In this document: positions 31,147 to 40,607 of the stretch, in pieces
Numbering within the stretch: the first letter of the stretch is position 1
How the letters are laid out: every line of letters begins with the position of its first letter
DNA from: Mycobacterium sp. E3251
Lineage (GTDB): Bacteria; Actinomycetota; Actinomycetes; Mycobacteriales; Mycobacteriaceae
Assembly (NCBI RefSeq): GCF_001666835.1
Contig: NZ_LZJF01000059.1
Coordinates: 34,460-98,459, forward strand
Direction of reading: 5' to 3'
DNA length: 64,000 nt
Program-made: the position numbers and the translations under genes
Notes under the pieces: generated by a model
The model's input: only the letters and a program-made list of their open reading frames with translations
Databases searched by the model: none
Told to the model about the DNA's origin: nothing

Positions 31147-32808
31147 ATGCATGATGGTGCCCACATAGGCGTCGAGATCGACCTCGACGCTTTGTGGGCG
31201 GCCGTGCCGTGCCCCACGCTGGTCATCGACCGCGAGGGAATCGTGCGGGCGCTGAGCGGGTCGGCGCAGTCCCTGCTGCCGGGCGCGACGCAGGGCGGCC
31301 AGATCAACGAGTCCGTCGACTGGCTGTCGCGCGCACACCACCGCCTCGTCCAAGTTGAACCCGGCGCGGTCGATCGAAACGCCTCCGTCGTCTCGGGAAG
31401 CGTGGGGGGTCGAAAATTCGACGCGCACGCAGCGGTGCTGCCCAGCGGCGAGGTGGCGTGGTCGCTGGTCGAGGACACCGGCCAGTTGTTACGGGAGGCG
31501 CAAGAAGCGCTGGCGCGCGAGCAGGAACGCACGGCGATCCTGCTCGAGGCGTCTTCGGTGTTGACCGCGTCGCTCAACGTCGACCGCTGCCGGGAAGCGA
31601 CGGTGCAGATGGCCGCCCGGCACCTGGCGGACGCGGCGGTGCTGGTGGCTCCCGCGGGCCACGGCCGGCGGCTGCCGGTCTTCTACAGCAGTGCGGCGGG
31701 GCCCGTGGAGCAGTGCAGTGTCGGCGCCGACCCGGCGACGGTGGCGGGTTTGAGCGAGGCGCTGCACGGATTCCCGCCGGTATCCTCGGGCTGGATCGAT
31801 CCCGTGACGGTCCCGGATTGGCTTGTGCCGCAACACTTCTCGGGTCCAGTGGGATCCGTGATGATCCTGACGCTGCCCGGGCACGGGGTTTCGGCGGGGG
31901 CTTTGGTGTTGCTTCGGCGCATCGATCGCCCGGGGTACAGCGCGGACGAAGAACTCTTCGCCGGCCTGTTCGCCGCGCGCGCCGGGGCGGCGTTGTCCGC
32001 CGCACGCCTCTATGCCGAACAGGCCGCCATCACCCGCACCCTGATGCGTGACCTGTTGCCTCCCCCGCTGCACGGCCTGCACGGCATCGAATTCGCTGGC
32101 GGCTACCGGGCTTCGAAGGATTACGAGGTGGTCGGCGGCGACTTCTACGACTTCCATCCCGCGGCGCGGCCCGAGGACGAGACGCTGGTGGTGCTGGGCG
32201 ACGTGTGCGGCAAGGGGCTGGAAGCCGCGGTGATGACCGGCAAGATCCGCAACACGCTGCAGGCCCTGACGCCGCTGGCGCAGGACCACGAGGGTGTGCT
32301 CACGCTGCTCAACCGCGCCATGTTGTCGTCGGATCACACCCGGTTCGCCACGTTGGTCCTGGCCTCGGTCGCCTACCGGGACGGTCAGGTGGTGCTGCGG
32401 TTGACCTGCGCCGGGCATCCGCCGCCGTTGATCGTGCGCGACAACGGGCAGGTGGAAGAGGCCGACACCAAGGGCACGCTGGTCGGCGCGCTGGAGCGCA
32501 TCACCGTGCAGTCGTTCGAGACTTCGCTGGCGCCGGGCGAGACGTGCGTGCTGTACACCGACGGCATCACCGAGGCCCGCGGTGGTCCGCTCGGCGATGA
32601 CTTCTTCGGCGAGGAGCGCCTGGCGGCCGCACTGACCGGATGCGCGGGCATGCCGGCCGAAGCCGTCGTCGAACGCGTCCTGATGCTGGCCGCGCAGTGG
32701 GTGGGGCAACGCGTGCACGACGACATCGCGGTCGTCGCCATCACCGCCCCGCAGCGCACCCACCTCAGCGCCGTCGACGGCCACACCCGCGGCAGGTACG
32801 TGGCATGA
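31147..32808 (+). CDS. RsbU/SpoIIE-type PP2C phosphatase with PAS and GAF domains
   Basis: 553 residues, cytosolic. A PAS-like domain (about 14-108), a coiled helical linker (112-130), a GAF domain (about 130-290) and a C-terminal PP2C/SpoIIE domain (about 300-546). The metal-binding aspartates are in VGGDFYDF (Asp332) and GDVCGKG (Asp352), and YTDGITEAR is intact, so it should be active. Such phosphatases dephosphorylate STAS anti-anti-sigma factors, and a STAS gene lies two genes downstream. The stop overlaps the next start (ATGA). The trio is absent at this site in M. tuberculosis as I recall it (parDE2 there). Confidence 0.9.
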   Translation: MHDGAHIGVEIDLDALWAAVPCPTLVIDREGIVRALSGSAQSLLPGATQGGQINESVDWLSRAHHRLVQVEPGAVDRNASVVSGSVGGRKFDAHAAVLPSGEVAWSLVEDTGQLLREAQEALAREQERTAILLEASSVLTASLNVDRCREATVQMAARHLADAAVLVAPAGHGRRLPVFYSSAAGPVEQCSVGADPATVAGLSEALHGFPPVSSGWIDPVTVPDWLVPQHFSGPVGSVMILTLPGHGVSAGALVLLRRIDRPGYSADEELFAGLFAARAGAALSAARLYAEQAAITRTLMRDLLPPPLHGLHGIEFAGGYRASKDYEVVGGDFYDFHPAARPEDETLVVLGDVCGKGLEAAVMTGKIRNTLQALTPLAQDHEGVLTLLNRAMLSSDHTRFATLVLASVAYRDGQVVLRLTCAGHPPPLIVRDNGQVEEADTKGTLVGALERITVQSFETSLAPGETCVLYTDGITEARGGPLGDDFFGEERLAAALTGCAGMPAEAVVERVLMLAAQWVGQRVHDDIAVVAITAPQRTHLSAVDGHTRGRYVA

Positions 32809-33908
32809 GGTCCTACGACACCGATGCGACCGCCGCACGCGCGACCGGTGCCGGCGAGGAACTCGTGATCCGCGAGCGGCTCTGGGGGGCCCTCGCCAAC
32901 CGCGACGAGTACGCGGCGGCAGCCACCGTGTTCGCCGCGATGGATGCGGGCATGACGCCCGAGGACGTGCTGCTGGAGGTGATCGCTCCCATCCAGCACA
33001 AGGTGGGCACCGAATGGGCCGCCAACCGCATCAGCGTCGCGCAGGAGCACGCGGCCACGGCCATCAACGACCGCGTCATCGCCGCGCTGGCTCACCACCC
33101 CGCCGGCAAAGTACCCGCCCACGGCGGCCGGGTCACTCTCGCGTGCGTGGACGGCGAATGGCACGCTTTGCCCGCCCGGCTGCTGGCAGAGGTGCTGCGA
33201 CTGCGCGGCTGGCACGTCGACTTCCTCGGGGCGCAGGTCCCGACCCCGCACCTGATCGCCCACCTGCACCAGCACGGACCGGACGTCGTGGCGCTCTCCT
33301 GCTCGATCCCCACCCGGCTGCCCAACGCGCACGCCGCGATCATCGCGTGCCAGTCCGCCGGTTTCCCCGTCCTGGCCGGCGGGGCCGCCTTCGGCCGCGA
33401 CGGCCGTTTCGCCAGGCAGCTGGGGGCCGACGCGTGGGCGCCCGACGCGCGGACCGCCGACGAACGCCTGCGCCGCGAATTCCCCGCCGTTCGGCGCACT
33501 TTCAGCCGACAGCCGGTCGATGACCTGCCACATCTGGCCGACCAGGAGTACACCATGGTGAGCCGGAGCGCGGGTCAGCTTGTCAAGTCCACCGTCGCCG
33601 ATTTGGAGGACCGCTTTCCCGCCATGCGCGCCTACTCCACACCGCAGCGCCAGCACACCGTCGAGGACGTCGCGCACATCGTCGACTTCCTCACCGTCGG
33701 CCTGTACACCGACGACGACGCGTTGTTCGCCGACTTCGTCACCTGGACCGCCGACATTCTCGCCGCCCGGGGCGTTCCCGCGGCATCGCTTCACCCCGCG
33801 TTGGATTTGCTGGACGCGCAACTCAAGGAGTTCCCACGCAGCCAGCGCCTGCTGCGGGTAGCAAACGATGCCCTCGCCACCGTCGCCGGCCCGGGAGCGT
33901 CACGATGA
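32805..33908 (+). CDS. B12-binding domain protein with CarH-like Wx9EH motif, no HTH
   Basis: 367 residues. Residues 20-100 form a helical cap like that of methionine synthase and CarH; it carries W71-x9-E81-H82 (WAANRISVAQEH), the exact signature of adenosylcobalamin photoreceptors. Residues 108-230 are a Rossmann B12-binding domain with His120 in DGEWHALP as likely lower axial ligand and FLGAQVPTPHL after it. The C-terminal 130 residues are helical (QLVKSTVADLEDRFPAMRAYS) and unassigned. There is no MerR DNA-binding domain, so output must be through protein contact. Coupled by overlaps to the phosphatase and to the STAS gene. Inference: a light or B12 sensor for a partner switch. Confidence 0.85.
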   Translation: MRSYDTDATAARATGAGEELVIRERLWGALANRDEYAAAATVFAAMDAGMTPEDVLLEVIAPIQHKVGTEWAANRISVAQEHAATAINDRVIAALAHHPAGKVPAHGGRVTLACVDGEWHALPARLLAEVLRLRGWHVDFLGAQVPTPHLIAHLHQHGPDVVALSCSIPTRLPNAHAAIIACQSAGFPVLAGGAAFGRDGRFARQLGADAWAPDARTADERLRREFPAVRRTFSRQPVDDLPHLADQEYTMVSRSAGQLVKSTVADLEDRFPAMRAYSTPQRQHTVEDVAHIVDFLTVGLYTDDDALFADFVTWTADILAARGVPAASLHPALDLLDAQLKEFPRSQRLLRVANDALATVAGPGASR

Positions 33909-34267
33909 ACCTGTTCCTGAGCGTCGCCACGACGGAAAGATCGGCGTGCGTACAGGTCTCCGGCGACCTGGTCTACGAAACCGTCGACGCCATGGTCGAC
34001 GCCGCCGGTCAACTACTCGGCCGCCACCCCGCCCTGGCAGACCTGCATCTCGACCTCTCCGGACTGGCCTTCTGCGATTCCGCGGGCCTGTCCGCCCTCC
34101 TCCTCGTGCATCGCCACAGCTGTCAGGCGGGTGTGCGCCTGCACCTTGACCACCGGCCGCGATTCCTCGATCGCATCCTGGACGTGACCGGTACGTTCGA
34201 GCATCTCGTGACAGCGCCGGCCTCGAATGCGAGCCAGAACGCCCCGGGAGAAACCGGGGTTCGCTGA
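33905..34267 (+). CDS. STAS-domain anti-anti-sigma factor
   Basis: 120 residues with a single STAS domain. The phosphorylatable serine is Ser59 in FCDSAGLSALL, the SpoIIAA/RsbV consensus. ATG overlaps the B12-protein stop. Family members release sigma factors by binding an anti-sigma kinase when unphosphorylated; no such kinase is encoded here, so it must act with one from elsewhere. Presumably the substrate of the upstream PP2C. Confidence 0.9.
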   Translation: MNLFLSVATTERSACVQVSGDLVYETVDAMVDAAGQLLGRHPALADLHLDLSGLAFCDSAGLSALLLVHRHSCQAGVRLHLDHRPRFLDRILDVTGTFEHLVTAPASNASQNAPGETGVR

Positions 34268-34310
34268 CCGGCGCGGCCGCCACGAAAGCCCGTAGGGTGG
34301 AATGCGACCG

Positions 34311-34997
34311 ATGACACCCAATGGATTCCTCCGGCGCACTGCGACGCGCACGTTCCGTGACCGTCGCGAGGCCGGTCACGCGCTGGCCGAGCAGCTGATG
34401 TCCTACCGCGACAGGGATGACGTGCTGGTCTTCGGGTTGGCCCGCGGCGGCGTCCCGGTGGCGTGGGAGATCGCCGCGGCGCTGCACGCCCCCCTGGATG
34501 TGTTCCTGGTCCGCAAGCTCGGGGTGCCGCGCTGGTCGGAGCTCGCGATGGGCGCGGTGGCCAGCGGCGGCGGCCTGGTGATGAACGACGACGTCGTTTC
34601 CAGCTTGCGCATCACCGACGAAGAAGTACGCGACGTGATCGAGAGCGAGACAACGGAACTCGCCCGCCGCGAGAACGCGTATCGGGGCGGGCGTCCGGTG
34701 TCCGACCCCCGCGGCAAGGTGGTGATCCTGGTGGACGACGGGATCGCCACCGGCGCCAGCATGCTGGCCGCCGTCCGAGCGGTGCGAGCCGGCAGGGCCG
34801 GCTCGACGCCCAAAAAGATAATTGTCGCGGTTCCGGTAGGACCGCCGTCGACCTGCCGCGAGCTCGGGCTCGAGGCCGACGAGGTGGTATGCGTGACGAT
34901 GCCGCCCGGATTCGAAGCCGTCGGCCAGGTGTACGGCGATTTTCACCAGGTCAGCGACGACGAGGTGCGCGAGACGCTCGCCACACCCACCGGCTGA
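34311..34997 (+). CDS. Phosphoribosyltransferase domain protein (Rv2143-like)
   Basis: 228 residues of type I PRTase fold. The PRPP loop is [15 protein letters not shown], the hood/N-terminal part has [14 protein letters not shown] and [16 protein letters not shown]. No base-specific domain is recognisable, so the substrate is unknown. AGGGTGG at 34294-34300 has better spacing to ATG 34311 than to the ATG at 34302. It ends 3 bases before the stop of the convergent small membrane protein gene. Confidence 0.85.
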   Translation: MTPNGFLRRTATRTFRDRREAGHALAEQLMSYRDRDDVLVFGLARGGVPVAWEIAAALHAPLDVFLVRKLGVPRWSELAMGAVASGGGLVMNDDVVSSLRITDEEVRDVIESETTELARRENAYRGGRPVSDPRGKVVILVDDGIATGASMLAAVRAVRAGRAGSTPKKIIVAVPVGPPSTCRELGLEADEVVCVTMPPGFEAVGQVYGDFHQVSDDEVRETLATPTG

Positions 34998-35000
34998 GTG

Positions 35001-35327
35001 CTACTTGGCGGCCTCGTCGCCATGGCCCTCGGCCGACACCGCGGACTGTTCGGTCGCCTCCGCGTCAGCTCCGCCCGGTTCGTGCGGCGCGTCCTCGGGG
35101 TAGTCGACCGGCTCGTCGCCGGCCTCGGCCTGAGCCTCGTCCTCCTGCTGGGCCGCGCCGCCCGCGTCGCGCCGCTGCCGCTCCTGCAACGCGTCGATGA
35201 TCAACAGCACCACGCCGAGCACGCTCGCGCCGATGCACACCCAGGCCACCAACTCATTGCTCGTGACCACGGCGAACACCAATGCGACGAGCCCGACCAG
35301 GGCCAGTACCAGCGCAATGATCAGCAT
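35001..35327 (-). CDS. Small two-TM membrane protein (Rv2144c-like)
   Basis: 108 residues: two membrane helices (MLIIALVLALVGLVALVFAV and WVCIGASVLGVVLLIIDAL) followed by an acidic, disordered cytoplasmic tail rich in Glu/Ala/Gly. Sits downstream of wag31 on the same strand in mycobacteria. Function unknown. Confidence 0.85.
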   Translation of the reverse strand: MLIIALVLALVGLVALVFAVVTSNELVAWVCIGASVLGVVLLIIDALQERQRRDAGGAAQQEDEAQAEAGDEPVDYPEDAPHEPGGADAEATEQSAVSAEGHGDEAAK

Positions 35328-35423
35328 CGGTCATCCTCCCAGCGGCGAGCGGGACAGCCAGTTCGTGTGCAGGTCCAGTGTGCCAACCGCGCAGCTTGGC
35401 GAGTGTCCGGCACGCCTGTGAGG

Positions 35424-36233
35424 CTAGTTGTTACCCCGATTGAATTGGTCGAATCCGCCTGCTTCGGCGCTGGAGTCGACGGGCGCCGCCGATCCGCGCT
35501 GGCCGAGCTCCTCCAACTGCGATTCCAGGTACGTCTTGAGCCGGGTCCGGTACTCGCGTTCGAAGGTGCGCAGCTGCTCGAGCCGGCCTTCCAGGACGGT
35601 GCGCTGCTGGTTGATCGTGCCCATGATCTCGGAGTGCTTGCGTTCGGCGTCGGCCTGCAGGGCGTCGGCCTTCTCCTGGGCCTGGCGCAGCTGGGTTTCA
35701 GAGCGGGTTTGCGCATCGGCGAGCATCGCGTCGGCGCGCTGCCGGGCGTCGGCGACCGTGGTCTCGGCGGTCTGGCGCGCCTCGGTGAGAATCTGGTCGG
35801 CGTTGGCACGGGCGTCGGCCAGCATCTTGTCCGACTCGGCCTTGGCCGTGCTGGTCAGGCGGTCGGCGGTGTCCTGCGCCAGGCTCAAGACCCGCGCGGC
35901 CTTCATGGCCTGTTCCTCGTTGCTCGCCGCGGAAGCCGCGGGGGCGGCGGGGGCGGCGACCGGCGCCGCCTTCGGCGCGGGCTCCGGCTCGGGGACGGGG
36001 ATCGCCTGGGTGGGCGCGGCCGCGGGAGCGGCGCTGGCGCCACCGCCGGCAGCGAGCTCCTGGTCCAGCTCCTCGATCCGCTGACGCAGATCGCTGTTCT
36101 CTTCGATGAGCCGCGTCAGCTCGGCCTCCACCAGATCGAGGAAGGCGTCGACCTCGTCTTCGTTGTAGCCCCGCTTGCCGATCGGTGGCTTACTGAACGC
36201 CACATTGTGGACGTCGGCTGGTGTAAGCGGCAT
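35424..36233 (-). CDS. wag31: DivIVA-family polar growth protein Wag31
   Basis: 269 residues, essential scaffold that recruits the cell-wall machinery to the growing poles. The N-terminal DivIVA domain (residues 1-60, [17 protein letters not shown], membrane-binding) is followed by a Pro/Ala linker with Thr75 in APTQAIP, corresponding to the PknA/B phosphosite Thr73 of M. tuberculosis, and a long coiled coil (about 110-245). AGGGGA precedes ATG 36233. It has its own AT-rich upstream region. Confidence 0.97.
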   Translation of the reverse strand: MPLTPADVHNVAFSKPPIGKRGYNEDEVDAFLDLVEAELTRLIEENSDLRQRIEELDQELAAGGGASAAPAAAPTQAIPVPEPEPAPKAAPVAAPAAPAASAASNEEQAMKAARVLSLAQDTADRLTSTAKAESDKMLADARANADQILTEARQTAETTVADARQRADAMLADAQTRSETQLRQAQEKADALQADAERKHSEIMGTINQQRTVLEGRLEQLRTFEREYRTRLKTYLESQLEELGQRGSAAPVDSSAEAGGFDQFNRGNN

Positions 36234-36239
36234 TGTTTC

Positions 36240-36492
36240 GTCCCCTCAAGTTCCTGTCTAACGTTCTGGAAAGTGTAGAACGCAGTGGTAGCCGTCGTGC
36301 AACTGCCGTCCATCCTGTCACACCAGGCGCGACCGTTGCTGTTTAGGCCAATAAATAAGAACCAATTTCAAACGCTCAGGGCAATAAAATCCGAAACCTA
36401 AGAATTTTTAAATCGCAGGCACCAAACCGACGCTAAAACGTGGCCGAACCGTCTCCAGGCTGGAAGGGGGCCGGCCCGAGGGCCCGTCCGGC
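36240..36492. other. AT-rich wag31 upstream region
   Basis: A gene-free gap of about 250 bases before wag31. The middle part (about 36340-36440) is clearly AT-rich for this genome, with runs such as AATTTTTAAA and AATAAATAAG. A weak minus-strand -10 (TACACT, 36277-36272) is possible. I see no RNA gene. Likely the wag31 promoter region. Confidence 0.5.
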
Positions 36493-36780
36493 CTACGCCG
36501 CGGCGCCGAAGGCCAGCTGCATGCCGATGAACGCGACCAGCAGCAGCACCATGATGGACAAGTCGAAACGGACCGCCCCGATGGTGAGCTGTGGGATCAG
36601 CCGCCGCAGCAACTTCACCGGCGGATCCGTGATCGACATGATGATCTCGAGGATCACCACCGTGATCCCGGTGGGATGCCAGTCACGGCTGAACGAGCGA
36701 ATGAACTCGACGACGACCCGGGCGATGAGCAGCAGCCAGAAGATGAACAGCGCAAACCCAAGGATCTGAAAGAACAGCAC
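36493..36780 (-). CDS. YggT family membrane protein (Rv2146c-like)
   Basis: 95-96 residues with two membrane segments (FQILGFALFIFWLLLIARVV and FDLSIMVLLLVAFIGMQLA) and the conserved DPPVKLLRRLIP loop of YggT proteins. GTG 36780 or the adjoining TTG 36783 may be the start. Lies between wag31 and sepF, as in other Actinobacteria; probably tied to division or envelope homeostasis. Confidence 0.88.
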   Translation of the reverse strand: MLFFQILGFALFIFWLLLIARVVVEFIRSFSRDWHPTGITVVILEIIMSITDPPVKLLRRLIPQLTIGAVRFDLSIMVLLLVAFIGMQLAFGAAA

Positions 36781-36929
36781 CAACTGAAGAGCCCCGACCT
36801 TACCGATGAGATGTCAAGCGCCGCGGACTTTCGCGGCGCCTGCCAGCGTACCGACTCCCCGCCTCGGGCCACATCTCAGCCGGTCCGGCCGTCGAAGCGG
36901 CACCGAACCCGGCGCCGCTGAACCGCGGG

Positions 36930-37583
36930 TTATTGGTAAGCGTAGAAACCGGTTTCGGCGATCCGGCGACGCTCCTCGGGGGACACGTCCACGTCCGCGG
37001 GCGAGAGCAAGAACACCTTGGTCGCCACCTTGTCGAAGGAGCCGCGCAACGCGAAGGCCAAGCCGGCCGCAAAGTCGACCAGCCGCTTCGCGTCGGCGTT
37101 GTCCATGGATACCAGGTCCATGATGACCGGGGTGCCGTCGCGGAACCGCTCGCCGATGGTGCGGGCCTCGCTGTAGTCCTTGGGCCGCAGCGTGGTGATC
37201 TTCGAGAGCGGGTGGCCCTCTTCGAACATCATCGCCATCCGGCGCGGGTCCATCGCCAGCGCGCCGCGGGTGGAGTTGCGCAACCAGGACCCGAAGCGCG
37301 GCCTGCCCATCTCGGGCCGCTCGAAGTCGCGGGGGTGGACGGCGCCGTAGCGTGGCTCTTCCGCGTAGCCGCCGCGGTATCCGGTTGGCGGCGCGTAGTC
37401 GGCGGGCTCGCGCGGGTCGTCGTAGTCGCGCCCCTCGTAGCGGCCTTCCATGCGTCCGTAGCCGTCGTCGAAACGCGGCCGCGGAAAGCCGCGGGAGGGT
37501 GCGTGGTCGTCGTAATACTCGTCGTCGTAGTCGTCCATCGGGGCCATACCGAAATAGGCCTTGACTTTGTGCAGTGTGCTCAT
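36930..37583 (-). CDS. sepF: Cell division protein SepF
   Basis: 217 residues. The N-terminal amphipathic helix ([13 protein letters not shown]) binds membrane; a Tyr/Asp/Arg-rich disordered linker (about 15-95) leads to the SepF domain (about 125-217, [14 protein letters not shown] and [21 protein letters not shown]). It tethers FtsZ to the membrane in bacteria lacking FtsA. ATG is preceded by AGAAGGGG. Longer upstream frames run through the yggS region and are not real. Confidence 0.96.
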   Translation of the reverse strand: MSTLHKVKAYFGMAPMDDYDDEYYDDHAPSRGFPRPRFDDGYGRMEGRYEGRDYDDPREPADYAPPTGYRGGYAEEPRYGAVHPRDFERPEMGRPRFGSWLRNSTRGALAMDPRRMAMMFEEGHPLSKITTLRPKDYSEARTIGERFRDGTPVIMDLVSMDNADAKRLVDFAAGLAFALRGSFDKVATKVFLLSPADVDVSPEERRRIAETGFYAYQ

Positions 37584-37645
37584 TGCGTTGACCCCTTCTA
37601 GCCCCTGATGCTTGGTGTCAGTGATGAAGATGTGACTACAGTGAC

Positions 37646-38431
37646 TTAATACGGTGACGGTAGCGGCCGGGGACCCAATAGCGCGGTACCGACACGCACA
37701 CACGTCGATCCGTGTTTGACGGCAATTTCGAAATCGTCGGACATTCCGGCGGACAGGCCGACGGCGTTCGGATGGGATTCCAGGACGCGCAGGTGCTCGG
37801 TCCGCAGCCGTTCGAAGGCCTCGTCCGGACTCGAACCCAGCGGCGGAATGGCCATCAGACCCGCCAGTTCCAGGCACTTCGCGTCCTCGGCCTGCGCGCA
37901 CAATCGGTCGACCGCTCCCGGCGCCGAGATGTCGACGCCGCCCCGCGTCTCGTCGCCGTCGAGGCTGACCTGAACGTAGACCCGCATCGGATCGGAGCGG
38001 CGGCCCTCGGCCAGGGCCGCCGAAACGCCCCGATCGAGAGCGCTGACGAGGTGGGAGCTGTCCACCGAGTGGGCGGTGTGCGCCCAGCGGGCAACCGACC
38101 GGGCTTTGTTTCGCTGAATGTGGCCCACCATGTGCCAGCGCAGGGGCGGCACGTCCGCCCGCGACGAAGCCGCCAAAAGTTTCGTGACTTCGCTCACTTT
38201 TGCCGACGCTTCCTGGTCCCGCGATTCGCCGACGGCCCGGCAACCCAATCGCGACAAAGTCACGACATCGGTTGCTGGAAAGAATTTGGTAATCGGCAGA
38301 AGTTCGATTTCCCCGACATTGCGACCCGCGGCTTCCGCTGCCGCCGCAAGGCGCGAACGCACCGCCGCTAATGCGTGGGTCAATTCCGTTTCCCGGTCGC
38401 TGTGACCCTCCGGCGCCCCCATCGCAGTCAC
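37646..38431 (-). CDS. YggS family PLP homeostasis protein (Rv2148c-like)
   Basis: 261 residues, single-domain alanine-racemase-like TIM barrel that binds pyridoxal phosphate; the lysine is in [10 protein letters not shown]. Other family marks: [27 protein letters not shown] and [17 protein letters not shown], which binds the phosphate. No racemase activity is expected; it buffers PLP. GTG start overlaps the stop of the PgeF gene. Confidence 0.92.
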   Translation of the reverse strand: MTAMGAPEGHSDRETELTHALAAVRSRLAAAAEAAGRNVGEIELLPITKFFPATDVVTLSRLGCRAVGESRDQEASAKVSEVTKLLAASSRADVPPLRWHMVGHIQRNKARSVARWAHTAHSVDSSHLVSALDRGVSAALAEGRRSDPMRVYVQVSLDGDETRGGVDISAPGAVDRLCAQAEDAKCLELAGLMAIPPLGSSPDEAFERLRTEHLRVLESHPNAVGLSAGMSDDFEIAVKHGSTCVRVGTALLGPRPLPSPY

Positions 38432-39177
38432 TCCATCCACACCAGCGAGGCGAGCCGCCCGGTTGGGGCGTCCCGGCGGTGACTGAACAACGTCGGGTCG
38501 GCCACGGTGCACCGGGGATCGATATCGATGGCCGTGACGCCCAATTGCTTTAGCTGGCCAGCGATTCCGGCCCGAAGGTCGAGCCCGGGAGTGCCCACCG
38601 CGGTCGTGGTGCGACTGCCGGGCAATGCGACCTCCACCTCGTCGGCCATGGCCGCGGGCACCTCGTAGTTGCGCCCGCTGACCGCCGGGCCCAGCAGGGC
38701 CGAGATGTCCTCGACATGCGCGCCCAGCCTCAGCATCGCCTCCACGGTGCGGGCCACCACCCCGAGCTGGGCGCCGACGCGGCCCGCATGCACCGCCGCG
38801 GCCACCCCGGCGCGCGCGTCGCCCAACAGCACCGGCACACAGTCGGCCGTCACCACGGCCAGCGCCAGTCGCGGGGTGCTGGTCACCAACGCGTCGGTGC
38901 CGTCGACGGCATCCCGGGGTCCGTCGACCACCTCGACCCGATCACCGTGGACCTGGTTCATCCACACCACGCGGTCGGGGCCCAGGCCGATGGCGGCGGC
39001 CAGTCGGTTCCGGTTGGCGGCGACGGCAGCCGGATCGTCGCCGACGTGGTCGCCGAGGTTGAAGGTGTCGAACGGTGGTCCCGAGACACCGCCCGCGCGG
39101 CTGGTGGTCACCCGCCGGATGCGCACGCTCACCTTTTCAGTATCCGGAGTGCACCGCCTGCCAGCGGGCAGCGCCAT
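38428..39177 (-). CDS. pgeF: Peptidoglycan editing factor / multicopper polyphenol oxidase family (PgeF, YfiH)
   Basis: 249 residues. DUF152 (YfiH) family; the metal ligands are His and Cys in [15 protein letters not shown] and AVHAGRVGA. Homologues are reported to remove wrong amino acids from peptidoglycan precursors or act as purine nucleosidases. I chose ATG 39177, which puts the same number of residues before [10 protein letters not shown] as in M. tuberculosis; GTG 39132 is an alternative. Just downstream of ftsZ. Confidence 0.9.
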   Translation of the reverse strand: MALPAGRRCTPDTEKVSVRIRRVTTSRAGGVSGPPFDTFNLGDHVGDDPAAVAANRNRLAAAIGLGPDRVVWMNQVHGDRVEVVDGPRDAVDGTDALVTSTPRLALAVVTADCVPVLLGDARAGVAAAVHAGRVGAQLGVVARTVEAMLRLGAHVEDISALLGPAVSGRNYEVPAAMADEVEVALPGSRTTTAVGTPGLDLRAGIAGQLKQLGVTAIDIDPRCTVADPTLFSHRRDAPTGRLASLVWME

Positions 39178-39233
39178 CCGGCGCCTATCTTTCGTGGCCG
39201 GTTTGTCGCGCACTGGCAAGCGAATCGAGACTC

Positions 39234-40385
39234 TCAGCGGCGCATGAACGGCGGCACGTCGACGTCGTCGTCGTCACCGCCGATATTCAGCGTGGCGCCG
39301 TTGGTGTGGACCGGCACGCTGACGGCGTCGACGGGTTCGAACAGCGTCGAGGTGAGCTTGCCGGCCTTCGCCGACTCGATCCGGTGCGCCCCGCCCTTCT
39401 CCGCGGCAGTGCCTCCCACCACGGGCTTGCGGCCGGCGCCTGCGGCGTCGAAACCCGCCGCGATGACCGTGACGCGCACCTCGTCACCCAACGAATCGTC
39501 GATGACCGTGCCGAAGATGATGTTGGCGTCCTGATGGGCGGCGTCCTGCACCAGCGAGGCCGCCTCGTTGATCTCGAACAGGCCCAGGTCACTGCCGCCG
39601 GCGATCGACATCAGCACGCCGTGGGCGCCCTCCATCGAGGCTTCCAGCAGCGGTGAGTTGATCGCGATCTCGGCCGCCTTGAGCGAGCGTCCTTCGCCGC
39701 GCGCGGAGCCGATGCCCATCAGGGCGGTGCCCGCGCCGGACATGATGCCCTTGACGTCGGCGAAGTCGACGTTGATCAGGCCGGGGGTGGTGATCAGGTC
39801 GGTGATGCCCTGGACGCCGTTGAGCAGCACCTCGTCCGCGCTGCGGAACGCATCCATCAAGGACACGGCGGCGTCGCCCATCTGCAGCAGCCGGTCGTTG
39901 GGGATCACGATGAGGGTGTCGCAGCTCTCGCGCAACGCGGAGATGCCACTCTCGGCCTGGTTGCCGCGCCGCTTGCCCTCGAACGAGAACGGCCGGGTGA
40001 CCACGCCGACGGTCAAGGCGCCCAGCTTGCGCGCGATGCTGGCCACGACCGGCGCGCCGCCGGTGCCCGTCCCGCCGCCCTCGCCAGCGGTGACGAACAC
40101 CATGTCCGCGCCGCGCAGCAGCTCCTCGATCTCATCCTTGGCGTCCTCGGCGGCCTTGCGGCCGACCTCCGGGTCCGCGCCGGCGCCCAGCCCGCGGGTG
40201 GAGTCGCGGCCGACGTCGAGCTTGACGTCGGCATCGCTCATCAACAGCGCCTGCGCGTCGGTGTTGATCGCGATGAACTCCACGCCCTTGAGGCCCTGCT
40301 CGATCATTCGGTTCACGGCGTTGACGCCGCCGCCACCGATACCCACGACCTTGATCACGGCCAGGTAGTTATGCGGGGGGGTCAT
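39234..40385 (-). CDS. ftsZ: Cell division GTPase FtsZ
   Basis: 383 residues, tubulin homologue that forms the Z-ring. GTP site [11 protein letters not shown] and the tubulin signature [10 protein letters not shown], catalytic NxDxxD region [12 protein letters not shown], and the conserved C-terminal tail [10 protein letters not shown] that binds SepF/FtsW. AGGGAGGA lies 6 bases before tandem ATGs; MTPPHNY is used as in M. tuberculosis. Confidence 0.98.
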   Translation of the reverse strand: MTPPHNYLAVIKVVGIGGGGVNAVNRMIEQGLKGVEFIAINTDAQALLMSDADVKLDVGRDSTRGLGAGADPEVGRKAAEDAKDEIEELLRGADMVFVTAGEGGGTGTGGAPVVASIARKLGALTVGVVTRPFSFEGKRRGNQAESGISALRESCDTLIVIPNDRLLQMGDAAVSLMDAFRSADEVLLNGVQGITDLITTPGLINVDFADVKGIMSGAGTALMGIGSARGEGRSLKAAEIAINSPLLEASMEGAHGVLMSIAGGSDLGLFEINEAASLVQDAAHQDANIIFGTVIDDSLGDEVRVTVIAAGFDAAGAGRKPVVGGTAAEKGGAHRIESAKAGKLTSTLFEPVDAVSVPVHTNGATLNIGGDDDDVDVPPFMRR

Positions 40386-40474
40386 CATTCGTTTTCCTCC
40401 CTGGTGGGCTCAGTTCTGCGCGACGGGTTTCCTCCCGAGCGTCCGCGGTCCTCCCTGGCAAACCCTCAACCTCA

Positions 40475-40498
40475 ACCATAGAGTTAGAGTTATGTCAA
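40475..40498 (-). promoter_or_regulatory. ftsZ: TTGACA and tandem hexamer in the ftsQ-ftsZ gap
   Basis: In the 220-base gap before ftsZ the minus strand reads TTGACA followed by two copies of TAACTC (plus-strand 40481-40492) and then TATGGT. Spacing to TATGGT is only 12, so the promoter call is uncertain, but the AT-rich block is the only promoter-like one here. Confidence 0.3.
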
Positions 40499-40607
40499 GT
40501 AGTTCCGCGCAACCAGAACGGTATGGGTATGGCGCGCCCTAACCCCGCAGGCGCGCCGACGCGCCGCCCGCAAATTTTTTCTGTTACGGCGGTCACAGCC
40601 GGCGTCG

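Noticed and set aside
30920..34310. Integrated island with att site at tRNA-Leu
   Set aside because: No integrase and no direct repeat of the tRNA 3' end found by eye; insertion beside the tRNA remains only a possibility.
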